Origin: a virus
Direction: 5' to 3' (one strand)
IMG/VR virus record: IMGVR_UViG_3300031963_000263
Location: 1-46,390 of that record
DNA length: 46,390 nucleotides
A model generated the notes under the pieces. That model did no database searches. It was not told the DNA's origin and worked only from the letters and a program-made list of their open reading frames with translations. A program made the translations under genes and the position numbers. Below, one piece after another: positions 13,826 to 21,860 of this stretch. Position 1 is the first letter of the stretch. The number at the start of each line of letters is the position of its first letter.

Positions 13826-14655
13826 AGTATGTAGTTGGTCTTCCTTATAGAATTAAATCTTTTAAAGATGAACTTATGGAAACTTGTAAGTTAGAAAATG
13901 TTTTTGAAATTGATAATACTGAAAACAATATAGGGTTTGCTGCAAGTCATAATTTAGGAATTCAAAAAATGTATGATGAAGATGCAGACTGGTATATAGT
14001 TATGAGTGCTGCAGTTCGTTTTGGAGAACCTGGTGGCTTAGACTTTATAGAAATATTAGAAAATACCGACTATGTAATTATTGAGGCCCTTGGAGTTTTT
14101 GGATGGCACTTTATTGCTTTTCATAAAACATTAATTGATAAGGTTGGATTTTGGGATACAAACTTTACGCCATATGGATATGAAGATTTAGATTATAGTA
14201 TGAGAATACAAAGAGCATTTTTATTAGATTATAATGATCATTGGAAAAAAATAAAAGAAGAAAAAACTACATGGAAAAAAGTTAAGATTGATATTAAAGA
14301 TACAATAATGGGGCATAGCCATAAACTTGGTGGTGTTGATCCAAACATGGGAGAAACAAAAGAATACTATAATAAAAAATGGGGTAGGTATCCGTCAACT
14401 AATGAAGACCCATACAACTCTTACTTTTACCCTTTCAATAATCCAGAAAATGGTTTAAAATATTTTACTAATGACTATTACAATCAGTGGATAAATAATG
14501 AATCTAAAAAAGACAAACAAGTCTTTTTTGAAGTAAAAGTTGAATGTAAATGTGGTAATAATTTTAAGACGATGTCTGTAAGTGGGGATCTTCAGGTTGA
14601 TAGTTGTGCTGCCTGCGACTCTTCTGAATTTATGCAGGATGGTACAAAAAAATGA
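13822..14655 (+). CDS. Family-2-like glycosyltransferase with C-terminal zinc ribbon (277 aa)
   Basis: ENNIGFAASHNLGI (about residues 32-46) is the NxGFaxaxNxG motif of GT2 transferases of the rhamnosyltransferase type. GFWDTNFTPYGYEDLDYSMRIQ (given in parts: GFWDT, YEDLDYSMR) is the usual late GFfDE-x-F-x-YGEDxDlc-R motif. The first strand is short (KYVVGLPYRI) and the DxD is not obvious. Unusually, the last 45 residues carry CKCG and CAACD, a zinc ribbon not normal for GT2 proteins. It overlaps the epimerase gene before it and the gene after it by 4 nt each. Confidence 0.8.
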   Translation: MKYVVGLPYRIKSFKDELMETCKLENVFEIDNTENNIGFAASHNLGIQKMYDEDADWYIVMSAAVRFGEPGGLDFIEILENTDYVIIEALGVFGWHFIAFHKTLIDKVGFWDTNFTPYGYEDLDYSMRIQRAFLLDYNDHWKKIKEEKTTWKKVKIDIKDTIMGHSHKLGGVDPNMGETKEYYNKKWGRYPSTNEDPYNSYFYPFNNPENGLKYFTNDYYNQWINNESKKDKQVFFEVKVECKCGNNFKTMSVSGDLQVDSCAACDSSEFMQDGTKK

Positions 14656-15512
14656 ATGAAGTAAAAGCATTTTTATATTCTGTTAAAGAAGAAGATTGTG
14701 CTTCCGACAAATGGGATTATGGATTATTAAAAGAAATCTTTAATAAAAATAAAATTAAACAAATCAAAACAACAGAACTGCCAGAAATAGAAAAAGCCTT
14801 TGTCGTAATTCCTGGCCCACAAAACATTGATTATGAAGAACAGATATCAAATGAATTAAATAAAATAAAAAGAGTAGTTCTATTTATCACTGGAGATGAA
14901 TCTGCTACGTTCAATGTTGATAAAATAAATCATAATAATATTGAGATTTGGGTACAATATCCTCATAAAAAACATATAAAATATAATAAGTTAGCGCTTG
15001 GTGTACCACAACATTTTTCTAAAAACTTGCCACAATATCAAAACAAATCTTACGATGTGTTTTTTTCTGGTCAAATAACACATCAAAGAAGACAAGAACT
15101 TGCAAACGTTATGCCTCAAATAGAAAATTCTTTTTATAATCCAACTAATGGATTTGCTGAAGGATTAAAACCCAAAAATTATTACGACAAGATGAGTTTA
15201 TCAAAAATTGTTCCTTGTCCAAGCGGGGCTGAAGTAATAGATTCTTTTAGATTTTATGAGGCAATTGAAACACTTTGTTTGCCAATAGGTGATAGAATAG
15301 ATTCAAAGGGTATAAATCCAGATTTTTATAATTTTGTTTTTGGAGATATTCATCCAATAAAAACTCTTGAAAACTGGAATCACCTGTCAGAATTATTACC
15401 AAACTTATTAGAAACATATATGAGCAATATGCATAAAACTGTCTGTTGGTGGATAAAATATAAAAGAGATTTATCAATTGAGATTATGAGGCAAGTAAAT
15501 GCAAAAGTCTGA
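14652..15512 (+). CDS. Exostosin-like/GT-B glycosyltransferase-like protein (286 aa)
   Basis: The central part has VFFSGQITHQRRQEL followed by a Y-x2-M-x2-SKIVPCPSGAEVIDSFRFYEAI region (parts: SKIVPCPSG, DSFRFYEAI). This matches the phosphate- and base-binding end of exostosin-type and related transferases (FxG...R...L, then CP-x-G-x3-S-x-R-x-x-E-A). The N-terminal 100 residues are weakly conserved. It is soluble, with no membrane segment. It lies in an ATGA-overlap chain of glycosyltransferases and overlaps the next gene by 14 nt. Acceptor unknown. Confidence 0.65.
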   Translation: MNEVKAFLYSVKEEDCASDKWDYGLLKEIFNKNKIKQIKTTELPEIEKAFVVIPGPQNIDYEEQISNELNKIKRVVLFITGDESATFNVDKINHNNIEIWVQYPHKKHIKYNKLALGVPQHFSKNLPQYQNKSYDVFFSGQITHQRRQELANVMPQIENSFYNPTNGFAEGLKPKNYYDKMSLSKIVPCPSGAEVIDSFRFYEAIETLCLPIGDRIDSKGINPDFYNFVFGDIHPIKTLENWNHLSELLPNLLETYMSNMHKTVCWWIKYKRDLSIEIMRQVNAKV

Positions 15513-16371
15513 TGTAACAATTATTGTTCCAACATCTTATATTCCTAGCCATCCCAGTACAAAGGTTATAGAAACAACTATAAACAATACAAGATTTCAT
15601 TTTCCAGACAGTGAGATAATATTACAAATAGATGGAATAAGATCAGAGCAATCAAACTATAAAAAAGACTATGACGAATATAAAAATAGAGTTTTATGGA
15701 AATGCTTACACGAATGGAAAAATGTATTACCAATTATATTTGATGAACATAGCCATCAGAGCACTATGATGAAAAAAACTATTAACTTGGTTCAAACACC
15801 ACTAATTCTTTATATTGAAGGAGATTTACCATTAAGAACCGATAGAGATATTGACTGGAATAAATGTTTGGATATGTTTGAATATAACAAGGCAAACACA
15901 ATAAGGTTTTATTTAAGAGAAGAGATGCCACAAGAACATGTTCATATGATGTGTGGTCAAGAAGATATCTTTATAAAGACTGTTCAGTGGAGTCAAAATC
16001 CACATTTAAGTTTTACTAGTTACTATAAGAATATTATTTTGCCAAATATTGGTGAAAGAAATTATATTGAAGATGAGTTTTATGGAAAGGCTCAAACTGA
16101 TTGTGAGTACTTGCCAAACGAAGAAAGAATTGTAGATACTCCATATGTTTTTAAAATTAGAAACTGGGAAGCGCATAAGATGTTTATTTATTACCCAGAT
16201 AATGGTCAAAACGTAAGCAGGGTTTTACATTTAGATGGAAGACAAAGCACTAGAAAGTTTACCCAAGATGATGAGTTTTGGTCATATACGAGTATTGAAG
16301 ATGCAAAAAAAATATTAAGTCAGTCTGAGTTATTTAAAGATGATAAAGATATTTTAAGGTCAATAGAGTGA
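15499..16371 (+). CDS. GT-A glycosyltransferase-like protein (290 aa)
   Basis: VTIIVPTSYIPSHPSTKVIE at the start and EIILQIDGIR near residue 45 form the first strands of a GT2-like fold. YIEGDLPLRTDRDIDW near residue 105 supplies an ExD/DxD-like acidic site. Two later acidic and aromatic blocks (YIEDEFYGKAQ, FKIRNWEAH) agree with an acceptor-binding half. It begins inside the previous gene and ends in a GTGA overlap with the next. The fold is likely; the donor and acceptor are unknown. Confidence 0.7.
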   Translation: MQKSDVTIIVPTSYIPSHPSTKVIETTINNTRFHFPDSEIILQIDGIRSEQSNYKKDYDEYKNRVLWKCLHEWKNVLPIIFDEHSHQSTMMKKTINLVQTPLILYIEGDLPLRTDRDIDWNKCLDMFEYNKANTIRFYLREEMPQEHVHMMCGQEDIFIKTVQWSQNPHLSFTSYYKNIILPNIGERNYIEDEFYGKAQTDCEYLPNEERIVDTPYVFKIRNWEAHKMFIYYPDNGQNVSRVLHLDGRQSTRKFTQDDEFWSYTSIEDAKKILSQSELFKDDKDILRSIE

Positions 16372-17405
16372 GACTGGGAATTATAGCAAGATCTGACAAT
16401 ACTGGACTTGGCAATCAGACTAAAGAATTGGTTAATATGCTTAATCCAGATAAGATTCTTTTAATTGACTCTACATCATTTAATAAAAATAAGCAGCATC
16501 CAGAATGGTATGAAAAATATAGTTGCATTAGAAGTAATGGTTTTCCATCTATTCAACAGATTAAAATGTTTTTAGGGGATGTAGATGTTGTATTAAGTTG
16601 TGAAACATTTTATGATCAAAACTTTATAAATTTTGCAAACAAAAGAAATGTAAAAACCATACTTCAATATAACTATGAACTATTTGGTCATTTATCAAAC
16701 CCTAATCTACCACTACCAACAGTACTTTTATCTCCAAGTGTATGGCAAATTGAACATATAAAAAAAATGTTTGGTGGTCAAACCAAAGTTATCCATCTTC
16801 CACCACCAACAAATGAGGAATTATTTAGTAAAGTAAAAGAAAACAATTTATCTAAATCACATAACAGAATATTACACATTGCTGGTAAAAAAGCAGCAAA
16901 AGATAGAAACGGTACTGAGACTGTAATTAATATGCTTAAGTATTCTAAAGCAGATTATGAGTTAGTAATTAGAAGTCAAAGTGAAATAGAGACAAATATT
17001 AAGGATTCAAGGCTTAAGATTGAAGTAGGCAATCCAGACAATAGGGAAGATATGTATAATAGTTTTGACGCTATGGTATTGCCAAGACGCTATGCTGGAT
17101 TATGTTTGCCAATGAATGAAGCCCTATTAAGTGCCCTGCCAGTTTTTATGACTAACATATCTCCCAATAATTATATTTTACCTTCAGAGTGGTTGGTCAA
17201 AAGCGATTCAATCGGAACAATTAGAACTAAGGTTAGACTTGAATTGTTTGAAGCAGATCCGATGGCTTTAGCAAAAACAATTGATGACTATATTAATATT
17301 AAAGATAAGGTATCTTATAAAGAACAAGCATATAATATTGGAGTTGCAAACTTTTCTCCAGTTATTTTAAAAGAAAAATATTTAGAACTTATCTCTCAAA
17401 TTTAG
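16368..17405 (+). CDS. Glycosyltransferase family 4-like protein, GTG start (345 aa)
   Basis: The start is GTG at 16368 in a GTGA overlap with the gene before. The first strand is RLGIIARSDNTGLGNQTKEL, a GT-B N-terminal Rossmann with the usual G-x-G-x-Q loop. Further on, RILHIAGKKAAKDRNGTE marks the domain linker of GT4 proteins, and DAMVLPRRYAGLCLPMNEAL the donor-binding strand, where E-G-x-x-x-x-x-E is usual and here reads Y-A-G-L-C-L-P-M-N-E. Length is normal. It is the last gene of the rightward island and overlaps the end of a leftward transferase by 17 nt. Confidence 0.8.
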   Translation: MRLGIIARSDNTGLGNQTKELVNMLNPDKILLIDSTSFNKNKQHPEWYEKYSCIRSNGFPSIQQIKMFLGDVDVVLSCETFYDQNFINFANKRNVKTILQYNYELFGHLSNPNLPLPTVLLSPSVWQIEHIKKMFGGQTKVIHLPPPTNEELFSKVKENNLSKSHNRILHIAGKKAAKDRNGTETVINMLKYSKADYELVIRSQSEIETNIKDSRLKIEVGNPDNREDMYNSFDAMVLPRRYAGLCLPMNEALLSALPVFMTNISPNNYILPSEWLVKSDSIGTIRTKVRLELFEADPMALAKTIDDYINIKDKVSYKEQAYNIGVANFSPVILKEKYLELISQI

Positions 17406-18081
17406 TTTTTTGTTTAAACTGAATCTTAAGTATGTTATTCCAAATAATATCAAAAGAACTATCTGCGCTAGATAAATATGTGTGATTATCTATATCTAAA
17501 TTATAAGACTTAAAAACTAAAGGACCTCTAGTATAAACCTTAACATCTTGCATCTCTGACCCACCAACCTTAAATATATTTCCATACATGGATCTCCATA
17601 AAAACTGGTCATTTTTATCTAACACATCTTGCAATTTTTGTTTCTCCATAATCATAGGTACGTGCAGTTCATAGTCTAGTGGATCATCAATTCCAATGGC
17701 TTTTAATCTTTTGTATGTGGCATTAAGTTTTCTAGTATAGTTAGAATTACCATTTAGTTTTTGATATAAGTTTATTTTATTTAATAGATATCCGCCATGA
17801 AAAGTGTTTATGCTATCTATTTTTTTAATAATATAAAAATCGTCATTCATCAAAACAAATTCATTAGATATTTGTGGTGAAGAACAGATCATTTTTAAAT
17901 TCTCTACAGCATTTTTATACTTAGTATATACCTGATGAACCTCAATATAGTTTCCTATGTACCAATCAGGCTTACCACCAACAACCCATATATTTGAGTC
18001 TGGAAAACTTTCAACGACAGATCTAATAGAATACTTTAACTCTTCGTTAACGCCTTCTTTACATATGTATACAAAGTCCAT
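17389..18081 (-). CDS. Stealth-like glycosyltransferase (230 aa)
   Basis: DFVYICKEGVNEELKYSIRS at the start and FVLMNDDFYI near residue 78 resemble the CR1 and CR2 regions of Stealth-type sugar-phosphate transferases, where ND-D-x-F is the acidic active-site core. A GGSEMQDVK stretch follows near residue 172. The protein is shorter than full Stealth proteins and CR3/CR4 are not evident. It is read leftward, tail to tail with the GT4-like gene, with a possible TATAAC box upstream just beyond the terminator. Family assignment is moderate. Confidence 0.65.
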   Translation of the reverse strand: MDFVYICKEGVNEELKYSIRSVVESFPDSNIWVVGGKPDWYIGNYIEVHQVYTKYKNAVENLKMICSSPQISNEFVLMNDDFYIIKKIDSINTFHGGYLLNKINLYQKLNGNSNYTRKLNATYKRLKAIGIDDPLDYELHVPMIMEKQKLQDVLDKNDQFLWRSMYGNIFKVGGSEMQDVKVYTRGPLVFKSYNLDIDNHTYLSSADSSFDIIWNNILKIQFKQKTKFER

Positions 18082-18103
18082 AATTACCCAGTTATAAAAA
18101 ATA

Positions 18104-18133
18104 AAGAGGGCAAGTTTTTAAGTTTGCCCTCCT
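18104..18133 (-). terminator. Rho-independent terminator of the leftward gene run
   Basis: GAGGGCAA (18106-18113) pairs with TTGCCCTC (18124-18131), with extra inner pairs. On the - strand the stem is followed by CTTTATTTTTT. It lies 15 nt after the stop of the leftward gene at 18147 and ends the 28-kb leftward block. Confidence 0.85.
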
Positions 18134-18146
18134 TATTAAAAACAAA

Positions 18147-18425
18147 CTACTTTTTCTTAGCAGCCTTTTTTGCTGGAGCCTTTTTAGCAGGTACAATCTT
18201 GCTAAGTGCATCTGAAACAGCACCAGTGTCTGGCAATACGCCAAACGCCTTGTCATTAGGATTAAGCGCTCTTAATGCGACGGGCGCTAGAGCAGCAACT
18301 AATGCAGCCCATAAATCTTTTGGATCTGTTACGCCAGCCATATAAAGTGCAATTACTGAACCAAGAACAGATCGTCCGTATGATGCTAGCATTGCCTTTG
18401 TCTTATCATTTAGTAAGTTATTCAT
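18147..18425 (-). CDS. Holin-like small membrane protein (92 aa)
   Basis: AGGAGG lies 7 nt before the ATG at 18425, which decides this start over a longer frame. There are two hydrophobic stretches (VLGSVIALYMAGV near residue 20 and LWAALVAALAPVALRAL near residue 38), followed by ALNPNDKAFG and a Lys/Ala tail (KKAPAKKAAKKK). I recall closely similar small proteins annotated as holins in actinophages, but this rests on memory. A minor structural role is possible. It is followed directly by a terminator, 11 kb from the endolysin gene. Confidence 0.6.
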   Translation of the reverse strand: MNNLLNDKTKAMLASYGRSVLGSVIALYMAGVTDPKDLWAALVAALAPVALRALNPNDKAFGVLPDTGAVSDALSKIVPAKKAPAKKAAKKK

Positions 18426-18433
18426 TATTCCTC

Positions 18434-18592
18434 CTAGGATATAATTTGTGTTAGTATTGTAAAACCAATCCACAGCCCAATAATTCCTGCGACTCCCGCA
18501 AAAACTGGTGGTGCTGGTACTGGCAATTTGAATGCAGCAAACACGGCACCGCATCCAAAACCTGTTAATGTTGATAATAAAACATCTCTCAT
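18434..18592 (-). CDS. XapX-domain (DUF1427-like) small membrane protein (52 aa)
   Basis: The peptide has two hydrophobic segments, with FAAFKLPVPAPPVFAGVAGI in the middle. The KLPVPAPP-x-x-xG-x-x-GI(I/V)G pattern is the XapX/DUF1427 signature. That family consists of about 50-residue membrane proteins of unknown function found in many bacteria. The start at 18592 follows the previous stop by one base. It lies upstream of the holin-like gene, so a role in lysis or membrane change is possible. Confidence 0.75.
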   Translation of the reverse strand: MRDVLLSTLTGFGCGAVFAAFKLPVPAPPVFAGVAGIIGLWIGFTILTQIIS

Positions 18593-18593
18593 G

Positions 18594-18953
18594 CTATTTA
18601 TCTCCTACTGCTGGTGGCAAAAGTGCTAAAAGTTTTTCAGAATACCCATTCAAACCTTTACTTTTAAGTTCTTCTGATACTTCTTTAATAGTTTTTTGTG
18701 ATGTTTCAATATATTCAAAAGCCCAATCTCTAGAATCAGAAAGAAATTTTATAAAATTTTCTTTATGTATTGCATCATCTGAAAGTGTTATATTATTTTT
18801 AACTTGAGAAGCAATTTCCTCTAGTGCTCTATTTTTTATAAAAAGTTCTGCAAGTAAAATGTTTGATTTTTTTAACTTATCAAATACTGACCAATAGGCT
18901 ATGCCAAAAGAAAATGAGAGGGTAGCAAAAAATATTATAAACATCATTTCCAT
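18594..18953 (-). CDS. Membrane-anchored coiled-coil protein (119 aa)
   Basis: Residues 3-22 are hydrophobic (a run FIIFFATLSFSFGIAYW), followed by about 90 helical residues with heptad-like leucines (KLKKSNILLAELFIKNRALEEIA). The overall shape, one N-terminal anchor and a cytoplasmic or periplasmic coil, resembles a spanin or Rz-like protein, but no cysteine or proline pattern supports that. It sits between XapX and the DNA glycosylase-like gene. Family not recognised. Confidence 0.65.
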   Translation of the reverse strand: MEMMFIIFFATLSFSFGIAYWSVFDKLKKSNILLAELFIKNRALEEIASQVKNNITLSDDAIHKENFIKFLSDSRDWAFEYIETSQKTIKEVSEELKSKGLNGYSEKLLALLPPAVGDK

Positions 18954-18958
18954 ACTAA

Positions 18959-19447
18959 CTATTGTACTCCATCTCTAATGGCATGGGTTGCCCAATAATA
19001 TAAACATTTATCGCAACAAGGTTTGTTGTGTTCATTTTTAATGTCTTTGTAAAACTCAGCATAATAGATAGGATCTTTACGGTATAAGTTAGCCCTATGA
19101 GTGATATTTACACGGTCTATGTGAGAGGGCTTGTTCCAGACTGGCTTATCAGTACCCCAAATCTGCCCACAAACAGCCTCTAGAGCCTCTATATTGGCTT
19201 CGTTCTTATCTGTCCTTATACCCCTTGCCTTAGCCTCTTTAATCATGGCTTTAGCGTATGTGCGTAATGAATGCTCTGCATTTTTCCACATCAATACCGC
19301 TGGATGATTGCGCCAAGCCCCTGATGGGGATTTACCAGACAAAACCTTGAGTATCTGATAGGCTTCTAATATCTGTTTATTTAATCTTTTATTATCTAAT
19401 ATTTCTGCACACTGATCATAATCTTTATAAGGTAGGAAGGTTTGCAT
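18959..19447 (-). CDS. Pyrimidine-dimer DNA glycosylase-like protein (162 aa)
   Basis: The start MQTFLPYKDYDQCAEILDNK with RLNKQILEAYQIL, then WRNHPAVLMW near residue 44, matches the family that carries pyrimidine dimer DNA glycosylase (Pyr_excise, T4 endonuclease V type). In that family the N-terminal Thr and following Arg/Glu act in base excision at UV damage. Here Thr3 follows Met-Gln rather than Met alone, so catalytic use is uncertain. C-terminal CCDKC is a possible zinc knuckle. Light-exposed surface water would fit a UV-repair role. It starts in a TAATG overlap. Confidence 0.75.
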   Translation of the reverse strand: MQTFLPYKDYDQCAEILDNKRLNKQILEAYQILKVLSGKSPSGAWRNHPAVLMWKNAEHSLRTYAKAMIKEAKARGIRTDKNEANIEALEAVCGQIWGTDKPVWNKPSHIDRVNITHRANLYRKDPIYYAEFYKDIKNEHNKPCCDKCLYYWATHAIRDGVQ

Positions 19448-19572
19448 TAATTTTCTTCTATATCAAAAATGTTTAATTCAGATATTTTTTTTAAATTGGA
19501 TGCTACCCAAAGTGTCATGGCAGTTAACAAAGATAAGATTATTAGTATTAATATTTTTGTTTTCTTTTTCAT
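19447..19572 (-). CDS. Small single-pass membrane protein (41 aa)
   Basis: MKKKTK is followed by a hydrophobic helix (ILILIILSLLTAMTLWVA) and a short acidic tail ending DIEEN. It overlaps its neighbours at both ends (ATGA with the gene before and TAATG with the gene after). Tiny membrane peptides of this kind are common near lysis genes but no function can be given. Confidence 0.65.
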   Translation of the reverse strand: MKKKTKILILIILSLLTAMTLWVASNLKKISELNIFDIEEN

Positions 19573-19700
19573 ATTGTTATCATTGTTCCACATCTTATAC
19601 AGGCGTTATAACTTTTCCCAGTATATGGGCATGCTCCAGCAGTAATTAATACATGATCTTTAATTTTACATATAATAATTTTAATTAATTGTTTAATCAT
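19569..19700 (-). CDS. Micro Cys-rich protein (43 aa)
   Basis: The second half reads GACPYTGKSYNACIRCG: three to four cysteines that could form a zinc ribbon (C-x9-C-x2-C). The first half is a basic, Ile-rich helix. It starts in an ATGA overlap with the gene at 19697 and ends in one with the membrane peptide. Function unknown. Confidence 0.6.
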   Translation of the reverse strand: MIKQLIKIIICKIKDHVLITAGACPYTGKSYNACIRCGTMITI

Positions 19701-19927
19701 TTAATTGCCTCTCTAGTTATCAAAACAATTGCTCCACAATCTTCTAGTGCTTTTTTAAGTTTTACAACATATTGAAGTGCTGATATTTTATCATCGTGCC
19801 CCATATGTAAAAACTTTTTTTCATCTAATTTTACCGTAAGAAAATGATCGTTGTCAATAATCTGCACTCCAAAACCTTTTGGCGCAGGTATAGAATGAAC
19901 GGCATATCTCATTAAATCTGTATACAT
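19697..19927 (-). CDS. Conserved small phage protein (76 aa)
   Basis: A compact alpha/beta sequence: GFGVQIIDNDHFLTVKLDE near residue 18, then a helix (DKISALQYVVKLKKALEDCGAI). I recall close relatives in actinophages labelled hypothetical. The start at 19927 overlaps the methyltransferase stop; Met6 is a second choice. Soluble. No function proposed. Confidence 0.7.
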   Translation of the reverse strand: MYTDLMRYAVHSIPAPKGFGVQIIDNDHFLTVKLDEKKFLHMGHDDKISALQYVVKLKKALEDCGAIVLITREAIK

Positions 19928-20652
19928 TATTTATTAAACCAATTATCATTATCAGAACAAACATATTTAATATATTGATTTTTAAACAAACTATACTTTG
20001 TATAATATTTAGTTTCTGCAATATTTATAAGCCATTCTTTTACATCTTGTTTAATTTTAAGATTTTTAAAATTTTCCATATCTTCTTTACAAGCACTTGC
20101 AACATTTTTTGTAATATCTGTACGAATAATATTTTTAAATAAATGAAAAAAATCAGGAAAAGCATGAATTGCTGGGCCATTATCAGTATAAAGAAAAATA
20201 CCATTTGGTTTTAAAATTCTTTTTACCTCATAAAAAAACAATGGAAAATTTTGATAGCAATGAGAAGATTCTACACTGACGACTATATCAAAATAATTAT
20301 CTTCGTAGTCTAAACTTTCTGCATTTGAAACTTTAAAATTAATATTTTTATTATTTTTATTACAATACTCTATATTTTTTTTATTTAAATCACAAGCATA
20401 AATTTCTGTAAAATTAAAGTATTTATTTAAACCTTTTATTCCACCACCTCTACCGCAACCAACCTCAAGTATGTTTTTATTTGTAAATTTTAAATTATCA
20501 AATAAAGATAAATAAAGACTAAGTTGATTTTTAAAATCTTGATCTTCTTTTTTTATAAAATTATATGATGGGTAGTACCCATGATTCATAAAATCAACAT
20601 TTGTTGATTCAAAAAATGTGTTTAAATCACTATAAAAGTTGTCGTTAGCCAT
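19927..20652 (-). CDS. Class I SAM-dependent methyltransferase (241 aa)
   Basis: Motif I is ILEVGCGRGGG (61-71), followed by an acidic end of strand 2 (YACDLNKKNIEYC), FKVSNAESLDYEDNYFDIV (motif II/III) and VESSHCYQNFPLF. The FMNHGYYP start, the GGG loop and SHCY-x-x-F agree best with the phthiotriolone/sterol-type methyltransferases of Actinobacteria, which methylate lipid or polyketide hydroxyls. That is family resemblance, not proof of substrate. The core is complete. It lies between a WhiB gene and small genes. A product made by the P450 or glycosyltransferases could be its target, but it is 2.6 kb away and on the other strand. Confidence 0.88.
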   Translation of the reverse strand: MANDNFYSDLNTFFESTNVDFMNHGYYPSYNFIKKEDQDFKNQLSLYLSLFDNLKFTNKNILEVGCGRGGGIKGLNKYFNFTEIYACDLNKKNIEYCNKNNKNINFKVSNAESLDYEDNYFDIVVSVESSHCYQNFPLFFYEVKRILKPNGIFLYTDNGPAIHAFPDFFHLFKNIIRTDITKNVASACKEDMENFKNLKIKQDVKEWLINIAETKYYTKYSLFKNQYIKYVCSDNDNWFNK

Positions 20653-20656
20653 AATT

Positions 20657-20938
20657 TTATTCCATTGTTAATGACTGCCAAGTTTCAGACCAGTCTTTTT
20701 TAGTTTTATGTTTATTAAATTCTTTTGAAATTTCTCCACCTTCTAAGTATACGCCACCCCAAACACCCCACTCTTTTCCAGAAATTCCGTTGGCAAAACA
20801 TATTTTTTTTACTGGACATTGTTTGCAAAGTGCGTCAACATTATACCTAGAATTTTCTTCGTCTTCATATTTATCAAAATAAATATTTGTATCAAGGCCT
20901 AAACATACAGCCTGATCTTTCCATAAATGTTGCTTCAT
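20657..20938 (-). CDS. whiB: WhiB-family iron-sulfur transcription factor (93 aa)
   Basis: The four cluster cysteines are C12, C38, C41 and C47 (C-x2-C-x5-C), and GVWGG (58-62) follows as in all WhiB proteins. A basic C-terminal tail (KHKTKKDW) fits DNA contact. WhiB proteins bind a [4Fe-4S] cluster, contact the primary sigma factor and are found only in Actinobacteria and their phages, so this is the best host marker in the window. It may divert host transcription; the phage TM4 WhiB blocks the host's own WhiB. It starts in a TAATG overlap. Confidence 0.95.
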   Translation of the reverse strand: MKQHLWKDQAVCLGLDTNIYFDKYEDEENSRYNVDALCKQCPVKKICFANGISGKEWGVWGGVYLEGGEISKEFNKHKTKKDWSETWQSLTME

Positions 20939-21642
20939 TATTTAAATTTCTTTTCTTGTCTTATAAATTTTTTATAAAATCCAAAAAAATATTTATTTTT
21001 TTCCATACTTTTATTTTGTGCTTCTTTAATTAAATCTACCCTTAATTCAGAATCCCAATTTTCTCTTTTAAATGGTATTATTTGTGCTATAGGAGTTCCT
21101 TGTGGAATTAAACCAGTAAAATCTTTTTTTATCCAAAATGAAAATTGTCCAGGCCATGGAACACCTTCGTCAACAATTCCACTACTTGAAATAAAGGGTA
21201 AATCATTTCTATTAAGTGGATGAGTAATTAGCATGCTATATCCTTTTGGGAGAAGTATTCCAAAATTTCCTCTCCAAGCATAATGCACTTCACTGCAACC
21301 ATCTGGAGTTGGTAGTGTACTTAAAACTTTTCCATTATCCCTTACTGCTATTGGATCTGGTCCAACGTTCCAATTAAAAAAATGTATATTATTTTGTTTT
21401 GACACGTAAATATCTTGATGTGTAGATAGCATATATCCAGTAGTTAAAGAATCTAAAAATGGCATACAGCCTTTAAAAGATATTTGGGGTGGTATAAAAT
21501 CTTCTTTATTTTCATTTTTTAAAGTTAATTCTTGTTCTTTCCACCAAATTGGTAAAAAATTTTTTGCTGGTTTTGGCTTTTCTAAATTAAAACTATTGTT
21601 TAAATCTATTGATATTGGAACAAACAATATTTTATTTTTCAT
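20938..21642 (-). CDS. DUF6065-like paralog C (234 aa)
   Basis: Third paralog: LPIWW near residue 32, GCMPFLDSLTTGYML near residue 57, PKGYSMLITHPLNRNDLPF near residue 135, SGIVDEG, and GTPIAQIIPFKRENW near residue 185. It is closest to the member at 5800. The start 21642 is preceded by GGAGATAAAA, inside the end of the gene at 21632, and gives a natural N-terminus. It is soluble and complete. Copies of one family on both strands and in three places suggest a useful but unknown role. It overlaps the WhiB gene start by TAATG. Confidence 0.75.
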   Translation of the reverse strand: MKNKILFVPISIDLNNSFNLEKPKPAKNFLPIWWKEQELTLKNENKEDFIPPQISFKGCMPFLDSLTTGYMLSTHQDIYVSKQNNIHFFNWNVGPDPIAVRDNGKVLSTLPTPDGCSEVHYAWRGNFGILLPKGYSMLITHPLNRNDLPFISSSGIVDEGVPWPGQFSFWIKKDFTGLIPQGTPIAQIIPFKRENWDSELRVDLIKEAQNKSMEKNKYFFGFYKKFIRQEKKFK

Positions 21643-21853
21643 TTTTATCTCCATATTTATTTGGTATATTCCAACCAATACGGGTAGGTTTATAAATTCT
21701 ATGCAAATACCACTTATCTTTTACTCTAATTCCTAAAGGAGAGGTTCTTGCTATATCAGATTCTTTTAAATCAACGACATCCCAACCACTCCAAAATAAG
21801 TTTTTGTTTTTATTTACAATTTTTTCCATTGTATTTAAACTTTTAATTATCAT
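21632..21853 (-). CDS. Small conserved-looking hypothetical protein (73 aa)
   Basis: The start at 21853 is chosen because AGGAGAAAA stands before it; a longer frame reads back to 21886 without a ribosome-binding site. The protein has GWDVVDLKESD and a basic, aromatic middle (RVKDKWYLHRIYKPTRIGWNIP). The last part looks like a short beta-rich domain. It overlaps the paralog gene start by 11 nt. Function unknown. Confidence 0.65.
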   Translation of the reverse strand: MIIKSLNTMEKIVNKNKNLFWSGWDVVDLKESDIARTSPLGIRVKDKWYLHRIYKPTRIGWNIPNKYGDKNEK

Positions 21854-21860
21854 TTTTCTC

